This document shows positions 1 to 9,512 of a DNA stretch of 64,000 nt, in pieces. Source of the DNA: Methylobacterium sp. J-030 (GTDB lineage: Bacteria > Pseudomonadota > Alphaproteobacteria > Rhizobiales > Beijerinckiaceae); contig NZ_JAKSYM010000322.1 in NCBI RefSeq assembly GCF_022829545.1, forward strand, positions 21,928 through 85,927, read 5' to 3'. Position 1 is the first letter of the stretch, and each line of letters begins with the position of its first letter. Below the pieces are notes generated by a model, which saw nothing but the letters and a program-made list of their open reading frames with translations, made no database searches and was not told the origin of the DNA. Both the position numbers and the translations under genes were made by a program.

Positions 1-1437
1 GAGCTGCCGGAAGATCGCGTTGTTGGGGATCGCCTCACCGGGGGCGTCGGCGCACTTGGTGTTGTAGGTGAGGTAAAGGTGACCCCAGGACAGGATCATG
101 TCCTCCATCTCGGCGCCCATCGTGGCCGGCAGCAGGATGTCGGCGTAGGAGGCCGTGTCCGAGATGAAATGCTCGGCCGAGACCAGGAACAGGTCCTCGC
201 GCATCAGGCCTTCGACGATCTTGTCGGTCTCGGGCGCCTGCGTGACCGGGTTCGAGTTCCAGCACATCATCGACAGGATCGGCGGGTCGAGCTGCATCTC
301 GCCGGTGAGCGCCCGGCCGATCTGCAGGTTCGAGACGACCCGGGTGCCCTCCGGGATCAGGTCGGGCCGGCACATCACGTCGAACTTGTAGGGGTGCTCC
401 CAGACGCCGAACTGCGTGACGCCGCCGCCGACATGGCGCCACGCGCCGGTGAGCGCCGGGATGCAGGTCACGGCCCGGATGGTCTGGCCGCCGCCGTAGT
501 GCCGCTCCAGCGCCACGCCGAGGCGGATGCCCACCGGCTGCTCGGTCGCCATCTCGCGGGCGAGCTTGCGGATGTCGTCGGCCGGGACGCCGGTGATCTC
601 GGCGGCCCAGTCGGGCGTGCAGGTGCTCGCCCGCTCCTTCAGCTCCGCGAAGCCGACCGTGTGGGTGTCGACGTAGTCCTGATCGACGAGGCCCTGTTCG
701 ATGATGGAGTTGATCAGCGCCATGGCGAGCGCGCCGTCCGTGCCGGGCTTCGGCGCGATGTGCCAGTCGGCCGCCTTGGCGGTGCGCGACGCGTAGGCGT
801 CGATCACCACGACCTTGGCGCCCTTCTTCTGGGCGTCCTTCACGATGGCCCAGTGGTGCAGGTTCGTGCTGACCGAGTTGCAGGCCCAGATCACGATGTA
901 CTTGGAGTGGATGTAGCTGTCGGGATCGAGGCCGGCCGTCGGGCCGACCGTCAGCAGCCACGCGGTGCACGAGCCCTCACCGCAGAAGGTCCGCTCGGTC
1001 ACGGTCGCGCCCATGCGGTTGAAGAAGGCGTCGCCGCCGTTCAGCCCGTGTACCAGACCCTGGTTGCCGAGGTAGCTGTAGGGGACGATGGCCTGCGGGC
1101 CGTGGGCGTCGATGATCGCCTTCCAGCGGGTGACGATCGTGTCGAGCGCCTCGTCCCAGGTGATCCGCGCGAACTGCTTCGACCCCTTCGGCCCGACCCG
1201 CTTCATCGGATAGAGCAGCCGGTCGGGGTGGTAGTGGCGCTTCTCGTAATCCTTCAGCTTCACGCAGAGACCGCCGCGGGTCATCGGGTGGTCTGGGTTG
1301 CCCCGCACGCCGAGCAGTTCCCCGTCCTTGACCTCGAACAGCATTGAGCAGGTGTCCGGGCAATCGTGCGGGCAGCCGCCGAAAAACGTCTCGGTCTTGC
1401 CGTCGAGGAGAGCCTCGGGTTTGACGATCTCGTTCAT
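1..1437 (-). CDS. Molybdopterin-dependent oxidoreductase, N-terminal part (cut by window edge)
   Basis: Reading the minus strand from the ATG at 1437 gives 479 codons with no stop to base 1, so only the N-terminal part is present. A GGGAGG ribosome site sits just before the ATG. Four cysteines at residues 22, 26, 30 and 58 (C-x3-C-x3-C-x27-C) match the [4Fe-4S] site at the start of DMSO-reductase-family enzymes. Later stretches such as FCGEGSC, WACNSVSTN and DILLPATMG are typical of bis-MGD binding members. The family oxidises or reduces small substrates such as formate or sulfur and nitrogen oxides; the substrate cannot be told here. No Tat signal is visible, so it is probably cytoplasmic. 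The family call is solid, the reaction unknown. Confidence 0.9.
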   Translation of the reverse strand, partial: MNEIVKPEALLDGKTETFFGGCPHDCPDTCSMLFEVKDGELLGVRGNPDHPMTRGGLCVKLKDYEKRHYHPDRLLYPMKRVGPKGSKQFARITWDEALDTIVTRWKAIIDAHGPQAIVPYSYLGNQGLVHGLNGGDAFFNRMGATVTERTFCGEGSCTAWLLTVGPTAGLDPDSYIHSKYIVIWACNSVSTNLHHWAIVKDAQKKGAKVVVIDAYASRTAKAADWHIAPKPGTDGALAMALINSIIEQGLVDQDYVDTHTVGFAELKERASTCTPDWAAEITGVPADDIRKLAREMATEQPVGIRLGVALERHYGGGQTIRAVTCIPALTGAWRHVGGGVTQFGVWEHPYKFDVMCRPDLIPEGTRVVSNLQIGRALTGEMQLDPPILSMMCWNSNPVTQAPETDKIVEGLMREDLFLVSAEHFISDTASYADILLPATMGAEMEDMILSWGHLYLTYNTKCADAPGEAIPNNAIFRQL

Positions 1438-1829
1438 GTTTCCTCCCCGCGCGAGCGTTCCGCCTTCTTGTCGTGCGGGGAGCGGCTCGGTGCGGGCACA
1501 GACTGCACCGAATTCAGAATGGTTTCAAATCGTACCTCGGTATCCGGTTCGCGCGTATCGCTATCCCGTGGAACGGATCACCCTATCCGCATGCGGATGC
1601 GGGAAGGGCTTGAGGCCGGTTCGACGCGTCCGATCCAACGACGCGGGGCGGGCCCTGCGCGGGCATCTCGGCACGCGGCCGTCGGCCGGTCATCCGCCCC
1701 GGCAGGGGTGATCGGGCGAAGGCGGGCCGGTCGGAAGGGGGCCGGTTGCGCTCCGTCACGACCATCGATGTCCAACCCAGATCTATGAGGATCGGAGCCC
1801 GCAGGTGGGGCGGGCAACCTGGGGCCCGT
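1438..1829. other. Intergenic stretch upstream of the molybdoenzyme gene
   Basis: No convincing gene. Open frames here are short, overlap on both strands and lack ribosome sites. It probably holds the promoter of the minus-strand molybdoenzyme gene, but I could not assign -35/-10 boxes. Confidence 0.4.
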
Positions 1830-3206
1830 TCAGCCCACCACCCGCGCCGCTCTGCCGAGTCCCAGCTCCCCGCGAAAGACGTCCTCCATCGCGCGCCGGA
1901 CGCGGATCGCCTCCTGGCCGTCATCGAAGGCGACGTCGCTCCAGCGCACGGCCCGGCCGGCCGGTACGTCGGTCTTGAGCACCATGTCGTGAGCGAGGCC
2001 GATCGGCAGCGCGCCCTGCGCGAGGGAGTCCGCCGTCGGCATCAGCTTGCCGTAGACCGTGAAGCCGCCCTCGCCGTCGAGCCGCTCGCCGGCCCGGAGG
2101 GCGCGCTTGGCGGTGGCCGCCACGTCGCCGCGCCAGTCGCCGGTGGCGCCCGTGGCCTCGCCGCGGACCGCGATGGAGGCCACCGAGATCCCGAGTTCCA
2201 GCCCGATCAGGTGATAGGGCTTGTAGGTCGCGGCGAAGCGGCCGGATTCGTCGGTCTTCAGGCCGTACTGGGCGAAGCAGTCGCGCACGTAAGGACTGGG
2301 CGCCTCGAACACCGCGTAGACGCCCCAGCGCAGATCCCGGAAGACCGGCCGGCCGTCCCGCTCCACCGACGACACCACCTCGACGGTGCCACGCTCGGTG
2401 AGGCAGCCGCCATCCGCCACGGGCTTCAGGATGCCCGGCAGGTCGTCGACGCCGCAGGGCGGGAAGGCGAGGCCGTCGCGCGGGGGGGTGAGCCCGCAGG
2501 CATTGGCCACCGCGGCCATCTCCAGCGCCGACTTGGTGCCGTCGAGGAAGGAGTTGAACATCTGCGGGTTGAAATCCCCCCCCGCGACCTGGCTCTCGCT
2601 GAAGCCGTAATGGCCCCAGACCGTGTCGGGCGTGGAGGCGTGGTAGGCCGGCAGGTACTTGGTGCCCTTGCCGGCGCAGATCACCTCCAGCCCGATGGTC
2701 CGCGCCCAATCGACCAGCTCGGCGATCAGGGCCGGCTGGTCGCCCGAGGCCATGGAGTAGATCACCCCGGCCTCGGCGGCCCGGCGGGCGAGCAGCGGCC
2801 CGGCGAGCACATCGGCCTCGACGTTGACCATCACGATGTGCTTGGCCGCCGCGAAGGCCTTGAGCGCGTGGCGGATGCCGGCCGCGGGGCTGCCGGTGGC
2901 GTCGATCACGATGTCCACGAAGGGGCTCGCGATCATCGCGTCGGCATCCTCGGTGACGAAGGTGGTGCCGTCCCGCGCGGCCTCCTCCATCCCGGCGGCC
3001 GCGAAGCGGGAATCGTCCCAGCCCACCCGCCGCAGGGACTGGCGGGCCCGATCCGGTGACAGGTCGGCGAGGCCGGTCAGGTGGATCCCCGGCGTGCGGG
3101 GTGCCTGCGACAGGTACATGGAGCCGAACTTGCCGGCCCCGATCAGGCCCACCCGGACGGGTCGGCCTTCCTGCGCGCGCCGCTGCAGCTTGGCGAAGAG
3201 GGACAT
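1830..3206 (-). CDS. Homoserine-dehydrogenase-like NAD(P) oxidoreductase with SAF domain
   Basis: A 458-residue protein. The N-terminus carries a Rossmann motif (GLIGAGKFGSM, about residues 20-30) followed by a homoserine-dehydrogenase-like NAD-binding and catalytic region with DATGSPAAG. The last ~70 residues resemble an SAF domain (DVPAGRAVRWSDV). This architecture is known in sugar-acid or polyol oxidoreductases often annotated as SAF or FlgA-like. It should oxidise or reduce a small hydroxy compound with NAD(P); the substrate is unknown. I start at the internal ATG at 3206 because AGGGAG lies about 10 bases upstream; the longer frame from 3254 has a low-complexity arginine-rich lead. No pathway partners adjoin it. 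Confidence 0.82.
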   Translation of the reverse strand: MSLFAKLQRRAQEGRPVRVGLIGAGKFGSMYLSQAPRTPGIHLTGLADLSPDRARQSLRRVGWDDSRFAAAGMEEAARDGTTFVTEDADAMIASPFVDIVIDATGSPAAGIRHALKAFAAAKHIVMVNVEADVLAGPLLARRAAEAGVIYSMASGDQPALIAELVDWARTIGLEVICAGKGTKYLPAYHASTPDTVWGHYGFSESQVAGGDFNPQMFNSFLDGTKSALEMAAVANACGLTPPRDGLAFPPCGVDDLPGILKPVADGGCLTERGTVEVVSSVERDGRPVFRDLRWGVYAVFEAPSPYVRDCFAQYGLKTDESGRFAATYKPYHLIGLELGISVASIAVRGEATGATGDWRGDVAATAKRALRAGERLDGEGGFTVYGKLMPTADSLAQGALPIGLAHDMVLKTDVPAGRAVRWSDVAFDDGQEAIRVRRAMEDVFRGELGLGRAARVVG

Positions 3207-3453
3207 GGGGCGTTCTCCCTGGGCGGCGCAGCGCCTGGTTGGTCGGGGCTGCACCTAGGGCGACGCCCGGTCCCGGTGAGACCCGTCGCGTGACAAGACC
3301 GGCGCTGTCCGTTCGGGCGATGCGGCGCGCGCCCTTTTTCGGCAAGCCCGTGCGAGGCGAGCGCGTCGGCGAGGCGCGAACATCGTAGCCCCGCACGGGA
3401 GGGCGCGTGCGCGACGTGGACTGCCCGTCCCGCCGGGCGGTTCGATCCCGAGG

Positions 3454-3828
3454 CTACCCGTGCGCGCTTTCCGCCGCGGCGGACGCCGGCTCGTCGGGGA
3501 GCGGGTGGGGACAGGAGGCGAGAGCCGCCCCCGATCCCGGCCGGCCGGCCGCCGCGCCGGTCCAGCCGCGGGCGTAACCCCGGGAGATCAACTGGTCCTG
3601 CCGGGCGATGCGCCGCTCCGCCGCGTCGAGGTCGACCAGGGCGTCCGTAATCGCGGCCACGAGCGCCCCCCACAGGTCGCCCCGGGCGGCCCGATGATAC
3701 GCGCAGGCGATCACCTCGGCTTCCCTGGCCAGATTCTTGGTTGCCTCCTTGGTCGCCTCCCTGGTCACCGCCATGGCTGCATCCCTGGGACGAATCTCCA
3801 CAGGCACCGTCTCAGGATCTGCGTGCAT
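3454..3828 (-). CDS. Hypothetical protein, alanine-rich, helical
   Basis: A 124-residue protein that I do not recognise. The middle (about 25-95) is alanine-, arginine- and glutamate-rich and likely helical, with REATKEATKNLAREAEV suggesting a coiled segment; the tail is proline- and alanine-rich and probably disordered. The start at 3828 is preceded by GGAG; the longer frame from 3888 begins with poorly supported sequence. It diverges from the small DUF6894 gene at 3951. No signal peptide or membrane segment is seen. Codon use matches its neighbours, which supports it being real, but no function can be given. Confidence 0.55.
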   Translation of the reverse strand: MHADPETVPVEIRPRDAAMAVTREATKEATKNLAREAEVIACAYHRAARGDLWGALVAAITDALVDLDAAERRIARQDQLISRGYARGWTGAAAGRPGSGAALASCPHPLPDEPASAAAESAHG

Positions 3829-3950
3829 CGCGGCTCCGATCCGTCTAGAACATTTCATGAACAAAGCGCATCGGCCTGCGCGGTTCAACCATCGATGGAT
3901 TGCAGTTCCGGATTGCGGTGGATCGCTGTGGACGGATCAGGAAAAGATCA

Positions 3951-4199
3951 ATGCCGACACGGCTTTACCGCTTCCACTGCACGGACGGCCACGCGTTGGT
4001 GACCGACCTTGTGGGCAGCCGGCTGCCGAACGCCGCGCAGATGCGGGTCCATGCCGAGCGCGTGGCCCTGGCCCTGATGGAGCGGGTGGTCGAGCGGTTC
4101 GATTGGTCGCGCTGGCAGGTCGAGGTCTACGACGCGCGGGGGCGCCGGGTCTGGATCCGGGCCTTCCCAGACGTGAACGTCGATGCGCGGGCCGCGTAA
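3951..4199 (+). CDS. DUF6894-type small protein
   Basis: An 82-residue protein beginning MPTRLYRFHCTDG, which resembles the DUF6894 pattern (short beta strand with F-H-x-x-D-G, then a helix and a C-terminal beta strand ending in a V-x-D-x-x-G-R pattern). Proteins of this type are abundant in Methylobacterium and relatives and have no known function. I choose the ATG at 3951 because AGGAAAAG lies just upstream and family members start at this point. It is followed after 33 bases by another small gene on the same strand, so the two are probably cotranscribed. Confidence 0.65.
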   Translation: MPTRLYRFHCTDGHALVTDLVGSRLPNAAQMRVHAERVALALMERVVERFDWSRWQVEVYDARGRRVWIRAFPDVNVDARAA

Positions 4200-4232
4200 G
4201 CGGCGTAGAGCTTGGAAAGAGGGAGACTGGTC

Positions 4233-4511
4233 ATGGCCTTCAAGCCGAAATCCGCCGCGGAGACCAAGGCGCGGGATCTGGGTCTCGCCCTGGCCCGGAT
4301 CGCCGAGGGCGAAGGGCTGCCGGCGAGCATCGGGGTGGACCGGCTGCGGCAGGCGAGCCCGCGGCTGACGCCGCTCGCGGTCGGCCAGATGGTCCGCAAA
4401 GAGCGGGAGACCGTCGCGGCGACGCTGGCCGAGCGCGGCCTCGCGCTCGTGGACTATTCCGACCACGGCCCGGGCCGCGGAATGGCCTTCACCATCGACG
4501 CGGCGGCGTGA
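4233..4511 (+). CDS. Hypothetical small cytoplasmic protein
   Basis: A 92-residue protein, no signal peptide or membrane segment. It begins MAFKPKSAAETKARDLG and contains a probable helix-rich core with a motif RQASPRLTPLAVGQMVRKE that could form a small nucleic-acid or protein-binding fold; this is inference only. GAGGGAG lies 9-15 bases before the ATG at 4233, which decides the start. It follows the DUF6894 gene closely and converges with a tiny membrane-protein gene. I do not recognise the family. Confidence 0.6.
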   Translation: MAFKPKSAAETKARDLGLALARIAEGEGLPASIGVDRLRQASPRLTPLAVGQMVRKERETVAATLAERGLALVDYSDHGPGRGMAFTIDAAA

Positions 4512-4520
4512 CCGGCCTGC

Positions 4521-4652
4521 TCAGGCGGCGGCGGGACGGCGGCCGCGCAGCAGGCGGCCGATGAGTCGGAACGGCAGGAGCGGCAGCTTGAGCAGCGCCC
4601 GGACCGTCAGGACCGCGGCGACCGTCAGGAGGGCGAGGACAGAGTTCAGCAT
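4521..4652 (-). CDS. Small single-pass membrane protein
   Basis: A 43-residue protein with one hydrophobic segment (about residues 2-32) followed by an arginine-rich tail (RLIGRLLRGRRP), which by the positive-inside rule puts the C-terminus in the cytoplasm. The ATG at 4652 is preceded by GGGAGA at suitable spacing. No family assigned. Small membrane peptides like this are common in the group and often act as stress or complex-modulating proteins, but nothing here shows a role. Confidence 0.5.
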   Translation of the reverse strand: MLNSVLALLTVAAVLTVRALLKLPLLPFRLIGRLLRGRRPAAA

Positions 4653-4727
4653 GGGGGTCGTTCTCCCGGCATCGGGCTGCCCCGCGGGGCCGACCGCCCC
4701 AAGGGGCGCCCGGAACACGGCGAGACT

Positions 4728-5063
4728 ATGAACGGGGCCGGTCCATCGGGTCGCAGCCCGGCCACCAACGCCCTCAGATACGGCGCCTTCACCGCGCCGG
4801 AGAACGCCTTGAGCGTGACGCAGCGGAGCTGCGCGATCGCGGAGGGGCGGCGCCTCCTGATGGACTGGGTCGAGGAGGGGCTGGTCGGCCCGTCCGGCCC
4901 CCAGGATCCGTCCCGGCGGGGCGGCAACGGGCGCGGACGGATCGCGCGGGCGCTGCCCTGCGCGCTGAAGGCCCGGACCCGCTCTGCCTTGAGCGAGACG
5001 GCGCTCCGATGGGCGATCAACATCCCCCGCCCCGAGGGCGAAACCGCAGGGACCCTCCCATGA
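4728..5063 (+). CDS. Possible small protein with FtsK-gamma-like winged helix
   Basis: A 111-codon frame with coding-like third-position G/C. Its stop overlaps the start of the next gene as ATGA (5060-5063), a usual sign of translational coupling. The middle contains QRSCAIAEGRRLL followed by EEGLVGPSGP, which by eye resembles the recognition helix and turn of the FtsK gamma winged-helix domain (R-A-x-x-L-x-x-x-E-x-E-G-x-V-x-P). The ribosome site is weak. If real, it is a small DNA-binding protein paired with a response regulator. The antisense frame is also open, so coding status is uncertain. Confidence 0.42.
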   Translation: MNGAGPSGRSPATNALRYGAFTAPENALSVTQRSCAIAEGRRLLMDWVEEGLVGPSGPQDPSRRGGNGRGRIARALPCALKARTRSALSETALRWAINIPRPEGETAGTLP

Positions 5064-5425
5064 GTCCGGCCGTCCAGGCGCTGACCGGCCGGCGGGTGCT
5101 GCTGGTCGAGGACGATTACTTCATCGCCGTCGACCTCAAGTCGTGGTTCGAGGCGGGCGGCGCCGAGGTGCTCGGCCCGGTGCCCAGCGTGGATGCGGCA
5201 CTGGCCCTGATCGCCGGCACGGACGCGATCGACGCGGCGGTGCTCGACATCACCCTGCAGGACGAACTCGTCTACCCCGTCGCCGACGCGCTGCGCGCCC
5301 GCGGCGTGCCGTTCCTGTTCGCCACGGGCTACGATCCGGCCGCCGTGCCGCCGTCCCACGGGGCCGTGGCCCTCTGCCAGAAGCCGATCGACCCGCGGGC
5401 CGTGGCGCGCATCCTGTTCGGCTGA
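5060..5425 (+). CDS. Single-domain response regulator (receiver only)
   Basis: A 121-residue CheY-like receiver with no output domain. Visible key residues are the acidic pair Asp18/Asp19, phospho-acceptor Asp63 (VLDITL), Thr89 and Lys108 (QKP). Start at 5060 (MSPAVQ), with GGGA just upstream; it overlaps the preceding frame by four bases. Such stand-alone receivers relay phosphate between histidine kinases or regulate by protein contact; in alphaproteobacteria many work with HWE-type kinases. No kinase gene adjoins it, so the partner is unknown. Confidence 0.85.
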   Translation: MSPAVQALTGRRVLLVEDDYFIAVDLKSWFEAGGAEVLGPVPSVDAALALIAGTDAIDAAVLDITLQDELVYPVADALRARGVPFLFATGYDPAAVPPSHGAVALCQKPIDPRAVARILFG

Positions 5426-5435
5426 GGCGCCGGCC

Positions 5436-5645
5436 TCACCCGCGGGGGATCAGCCGGGCGAGCGCCCCCGCGACGTCCCACAGGGCCTTCAGCAGCCACC
5501 ACGCCCCCCGGACCGCGAAGCCGAGCAGGTGCAGATCGTCGACCCAATCCTCGAATCTCTGCAGCCGGGAGCGCCAACGGGACGGGGCCCGCTCGGGCCC
5601 GTCGGACGGCGCGACCGGCCGCGACCGTGCCCCGTCGCCCGTCAC
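5436..5645 (-). CDS. Small hydrophobic protein downstream of the autotransporter
   Basis: A 69-residue frame starting with GTG at 5645, which overlaps the autotransporter stop as GTGA. The N-terminal third is arginine- and proline-rich; the C-terminal 40 residues are amphipathic to hydrophobic with a tryptophan pair (RGAWWLLKALWDV), compatible with membrane association. The overlap suggests coupling to the autotransporter. No family recognised. It converges with the receiver gene ending at 5425. Confidence 0.42.
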   Translation of the reverse strand: MTGDGARSRPVAPSDGPERAPSRWRSRLQRFEDWVDDLHLLGFAVRGAWWLLKALWDVAGALARLIPRG

Positions 5646-7689
5646 CAGCGGGCCTGCAGGCCGGCCGAAACCACCTGGTCGTTGGCGCCGGGCCGCACGT
5701 CGCCGGTGTAGCTCAGCGACAGCAGCACGCCCTCCGCCACCGGGCCGGTCAGGCTCACCCCCAGGACCGCCCCGTCCCGGCCGAGCGCGCTCGTCCGGCT
5801 CGCGAACGGCACCCCGAACAGGCTGGAGCGGACCATGGCGGAGGTGTCGCCCAGCTCGTGCGCCCAGTAGGCCCGGCCCTCCAGATGCAGGCCCGCCGCG
5901 TCGTCCAGCGCCAGGCTCGCCAGACGCCCGCCCGCGAGCACACGCGCCGCGTTCAGGTCGGCGGTGGCAAAACTCTGGCTCGCCGGCCCGCCCCGCTACG
6001 CGACCCGCCCCCGGGTCAGCCGGTCGTAGCTGAAGCCCACCTCCGGCACGAGCTCGACCGGCAGGCCGAGGCCCAGCGCGTAGCCGGCCAAGCCAGACAC
6101 CCCCGCGTCCCAGCCCGAGGCCAGGCCGCTCGCCCGCGACACGCGCGAGCCCAGCGCCACCGTCCGGTCGATCCGCCCGTCCACGTAGGAGGCGCCGGCC
6201 GTGCCGCGCAGGATCACCGAACCCAGCCGCGTGCTCGCGTACAGCGTGCCGCCGTAGCTGTCGGCGGTGGTCCGGCCCGGCCCGAAGCCCAAGCCGGAGC
6301 CCTGGCCAGTGCCCCGGCCGTTGCCCGTGCCGGTCTCGCGCAGGTAGCCGAACGCCCCGCCCACCAGCGTGTCGGCCCCGATCTGTCGGTCGACGCCGAG
6401 CAGCAGGCCGCCCGCGTCGAGATCCGCGCCGGCCGCCGCCCGGTCGCCCGCGCGGGATCCGAACCCGTAGAGCGCCTCCGCCCAGACCCGGCCCTCGCCC
6501 GAAGCCAGCGGCTGGTCCGGCGCGCCCGCGGCCCCGCGCAGCTGCAGCGCCGAGCGGTTCGGGCCGAGCCCCGGATCGCCCGCGCTGACCGAAGCCGCCC
6601 CGCCGCCCTGTCCGCGCAGGTGCCGGTCGATCGTATCGGTCACCAGCCGGCGCGCGGTGAGATCGGCCATCACGGCGTCGCCGTAGGCCTGGCCCGACAG
6701 GCTCGCCAGGCTCCCCGGCAGCGTGGCCGGGTCGGCCGCGTAGAGCCCGTCGAACACCCGCGCCCGGTCCGCGTCCGGCCGCGTGCCGGCGGCCGGGCGG
6801 GCGACGTCGAGGGCCGCGCCAACGCCTCGGGCGTTGCCGGTCTGAGGCAGTCCGAGCCCGGCGAGATTGCCGTAGGCGGAGGGCGTGACTACGAGGTCGA
6901 GGCCGGTGGCGCGGTAGAGCGCGTCGAAGCGCGTGCCCGCCGCCAGGCCCGCCCCCGGCTGGGCGAGGCCGGCGAAGGCGCCGGTCAGCCCGGCTTGGGC
7001 GGTCAGCACGCCGAAGCGCTGGCCGAGCGCCGGGGTGAAGCCGTTGGTGGCGTTGCCGGTGATGCCGCGCAGCACCGGTTGCAGGGTGCCGCTGGCCGCC
7101 ACCGCACCCGTGGGGCCGAGCGCCAGCAGGCGGGCATAGCTGCCCGCGCCGGTGCCTGTGCCCGCCCCGTCGATGTCGAGGCCGAACAGGCTGCCGGGCG
7201 CGAACGCGACCGGGCCGAGCACGGTGAGCGTACCGGGGGAGTTGCCTGGCCGCAGGGCGCCCGCCACCGTGACCGGGGCCGCGATCGTGCCGATGCCGCG
7301 CAGGGTGCCGGCGGCGGCCACCGTCACGGGCGAGGCCCAGAGCCCATTGAGCGCGAGCGTGCCGGCCTGCACGCTGGTCGGGCCGGAGAAGCGGCCGGTG
7401 CCGGTGAGCGTGAGGGTACCGGATCCGGCCTTGGTCAGGCTGGTGGGCGCCGTGCTCTGCAGGATGGCGCCGGCATAGGTGGAATTGGCCGAGCCCGTGA
7501 CGGTGATCCCGCCATTGGCCAGGACGGCGTCGGCGGTGCCGGCCAGGCTGGCGAGGGTGAGGGCGTTGCCGGCGAGGTCGAGCGGGCCGGCATTGGTCAG
7601 GCTGGTCAGGCCGGACAGCGGCCCGGTGAACTGGAGGGCTCCGGTGTTGACGAGCGCGCCGTTGAGCTGGCCCGAGAGGCGGGCGGTAC

Positions 7690-8529
7690 CGGTGTTGGTG
7701 AGGTCGGTGGTGAGGATGCCGTCGCTGGCCAGGAGCCCGGCATTGCCGAAGCCGGCGGGGGCCGTGAGGCTGGCGGTCCGGCCGACCGCGACGGTGCCGG
7801 CATTGGTGAGCTGCCCGGCGAGGCTGTAGGCCCCGGCGACCGTAAGCGTCGCGCCGGCGGCGTTGGCGAAGGTGCCGGCGCTGGCGACCGCCCCGGCGAC
7901 GGCGACGGTGCCGGCCTGGTTGCGGATGGCGCCGTCGATCCGGCCGGCGCTGGCCGTGACGGTGCCGGTGTTGGTCAGCCCGCCCGCGAGCGTGCCGCTG
8001 GTGGCCAGCAGGCCGGAATTGCTCGTGCCCCCCGCGATGGCGCCGCCGTTGATCGTCACGCCGGCATTGGCGAGGCTGCCGGCGATGGTTCCGCTCGTCG
8101 TAAGCATGCCGGTGTTCGCGACCGCGCCCGTGATCGTGCCGCCGTTCGTCAGGCTGCCGGCATTGCCGAGGCCGGCAGGCGCCGTGAGGCTGACGGCCCG
8201 GGCGACCGTGAGGGTGCCGGCGTTGGTGAGCGGCCCGGCGAGGCTGTAGGCGCCGGCGACCGCGAGCGTCGCGCCGGGGGCGTTGGCGAAGGTGCCGGCG
8301 CTGGCCACCGATCCGGAAACCGTGAAGAGCCCGGCGTCGTTGCGGAGGGTGCCGTTGATCCAGCCGGCGCTGGCGGTGACGGTGCCGGTGTTGGTCAGCC
8401 CGCCCGCGATCGCGCCGCTGCTGAGCAGCAGGCCCGCATTGGTCACCCCGCCGGCGATGGCGCCGCTGTTGTTCACCGTGCCGGCGTTGGTCACACCACC
8501 GGAGGCGCGCCCCGCATTGGCGAAGCTTG
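7690..8529. repeat. Two 420-bp tandem units in the autotransporter passenger
   Basis: Sequence around 7741, 7861 and 7981 recurs exactly 420 bp later at 8161, 8281 and 8401, so two 140-codon units lie in tandem in frame. Each unit holds TNTGTVTASAG, ASAGTFANA, VAGAYSLAG and SLTAPAG blocks. The boundaries are approximate. Confidence 0.8.
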
Positions 8530-8647
8530 CGCCCAGGCCGACCGACACCGGGGATACGAGGCGGCCGGTCGCCGTCAGCGCCAGCGTGCCGGCCGCGACT
8601 GCGGTGCCGCCGGTATGGGTGTTGGCCGCCGTCAGGATTGCGGTGCC

Positions 8648-9205
8648 GGGCCCGGCCTTGACGAGCGTGCCGGACTGGTCGCCGTCGGAGAACACGCCCG
8701 CGAAGGTCGCGGCGGCGCCCGCGATGCCGAGTACCCCCAAGCCATTGAGGGTGACGGGCCGCGCGGTGGCGAACCCATCCGCCAGGACCCGCAATGCGCC
8801 GCCATTGGCGAAGGAAAGGCCGCCGCTCGCCGCGCCGAGATTGGCGTCATGCGTCACCGCCAGGACGCCGCCGTAGATCCTGGTGCCTCTGGTGTAGGTG
8901 TTGTCGGCGGTGAGTTGGGCGGTGCCGGCCCCGGTCTTGGTCAGCGATCCGGGTTGCGTGCCGTCGGCGAACACCCCGGCGAAGCTCGAGGTGCCGGTGT
9001 CGATGCGCAGGACGCCGTTGCTGTCGAGGGTGACCGGACGCGTGGTGACGAACCCGTCCGCCAGAACGCGCAACCGGCCGCCGTTGCCGAGGGTGAGGCC
9101 GGTGCCGTCCGCGCCGAGATTGGCGTCGCGCCACACGGCTAGGTTGCCACCGTAGACGCGGGTGCCGCCCGCGTGGGTGTTGCTTCCGGACAGTTCGAGG
9201 GTGCC
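8648..9205. repeat. Two 279-bp tandem autotransporter-associated beta repeats
   Basis: A 93-codon unit (starting GTLELSGSNTHAGG in copy one and GTAQLTADNTYTRG in copy two) is repeated with period 279 bp; for example matching bases at 8772 and 9051. A partial third copy continues toward lower coordinates (GTAILTAANTHTGG). This is the PATR-type strand repeat that begins the beta-helical passenger. Confidence 0.75.
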
Positions 9206-9479
9206 CGCACCGATCTTGATCAGGCCGCCGACGCTGGAGATGTCGTTGGCGAAGGTGCCGTAATAGCCTTGGCGGTTATAGGTCGTGTCGACCGTCCACG
9301 TGTCGGTGAACTGGCCTGGACCGTTGATCGCCTTGCCGAGGTTCAGGAGGCCCCAGCCGTAGACGTCGTTCGGGGCGTTGGCGGGTCCGTCGCCGAGATG
9401 GGTGGCGGTGGTGAACATCGTCTGGGCGATCTGCGGCGCCTTCAGGAACGGGAAGGCTTGGCGCAGCACCGCCGCCGCA

Positions 9480-9512
<33 letters not shown>

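Noticed and set aside
5941..5998. A frameshift at the autotransporter C-terminus
   Set aside because: Codon counting shows both parts are in the same frame (10651 to 5941 is a multiple of three), so it is a nonsense codon, not an indel.
5627..9142. A 1171-codon open frame on the plus strand opposite the autotransporter
   Set aside because: It is an antisense shadow of a GC-rich repeat region; the product is low-complexity R/G/A and has no domains, whereas the minus strand encodes clear protease and passenger motifs.
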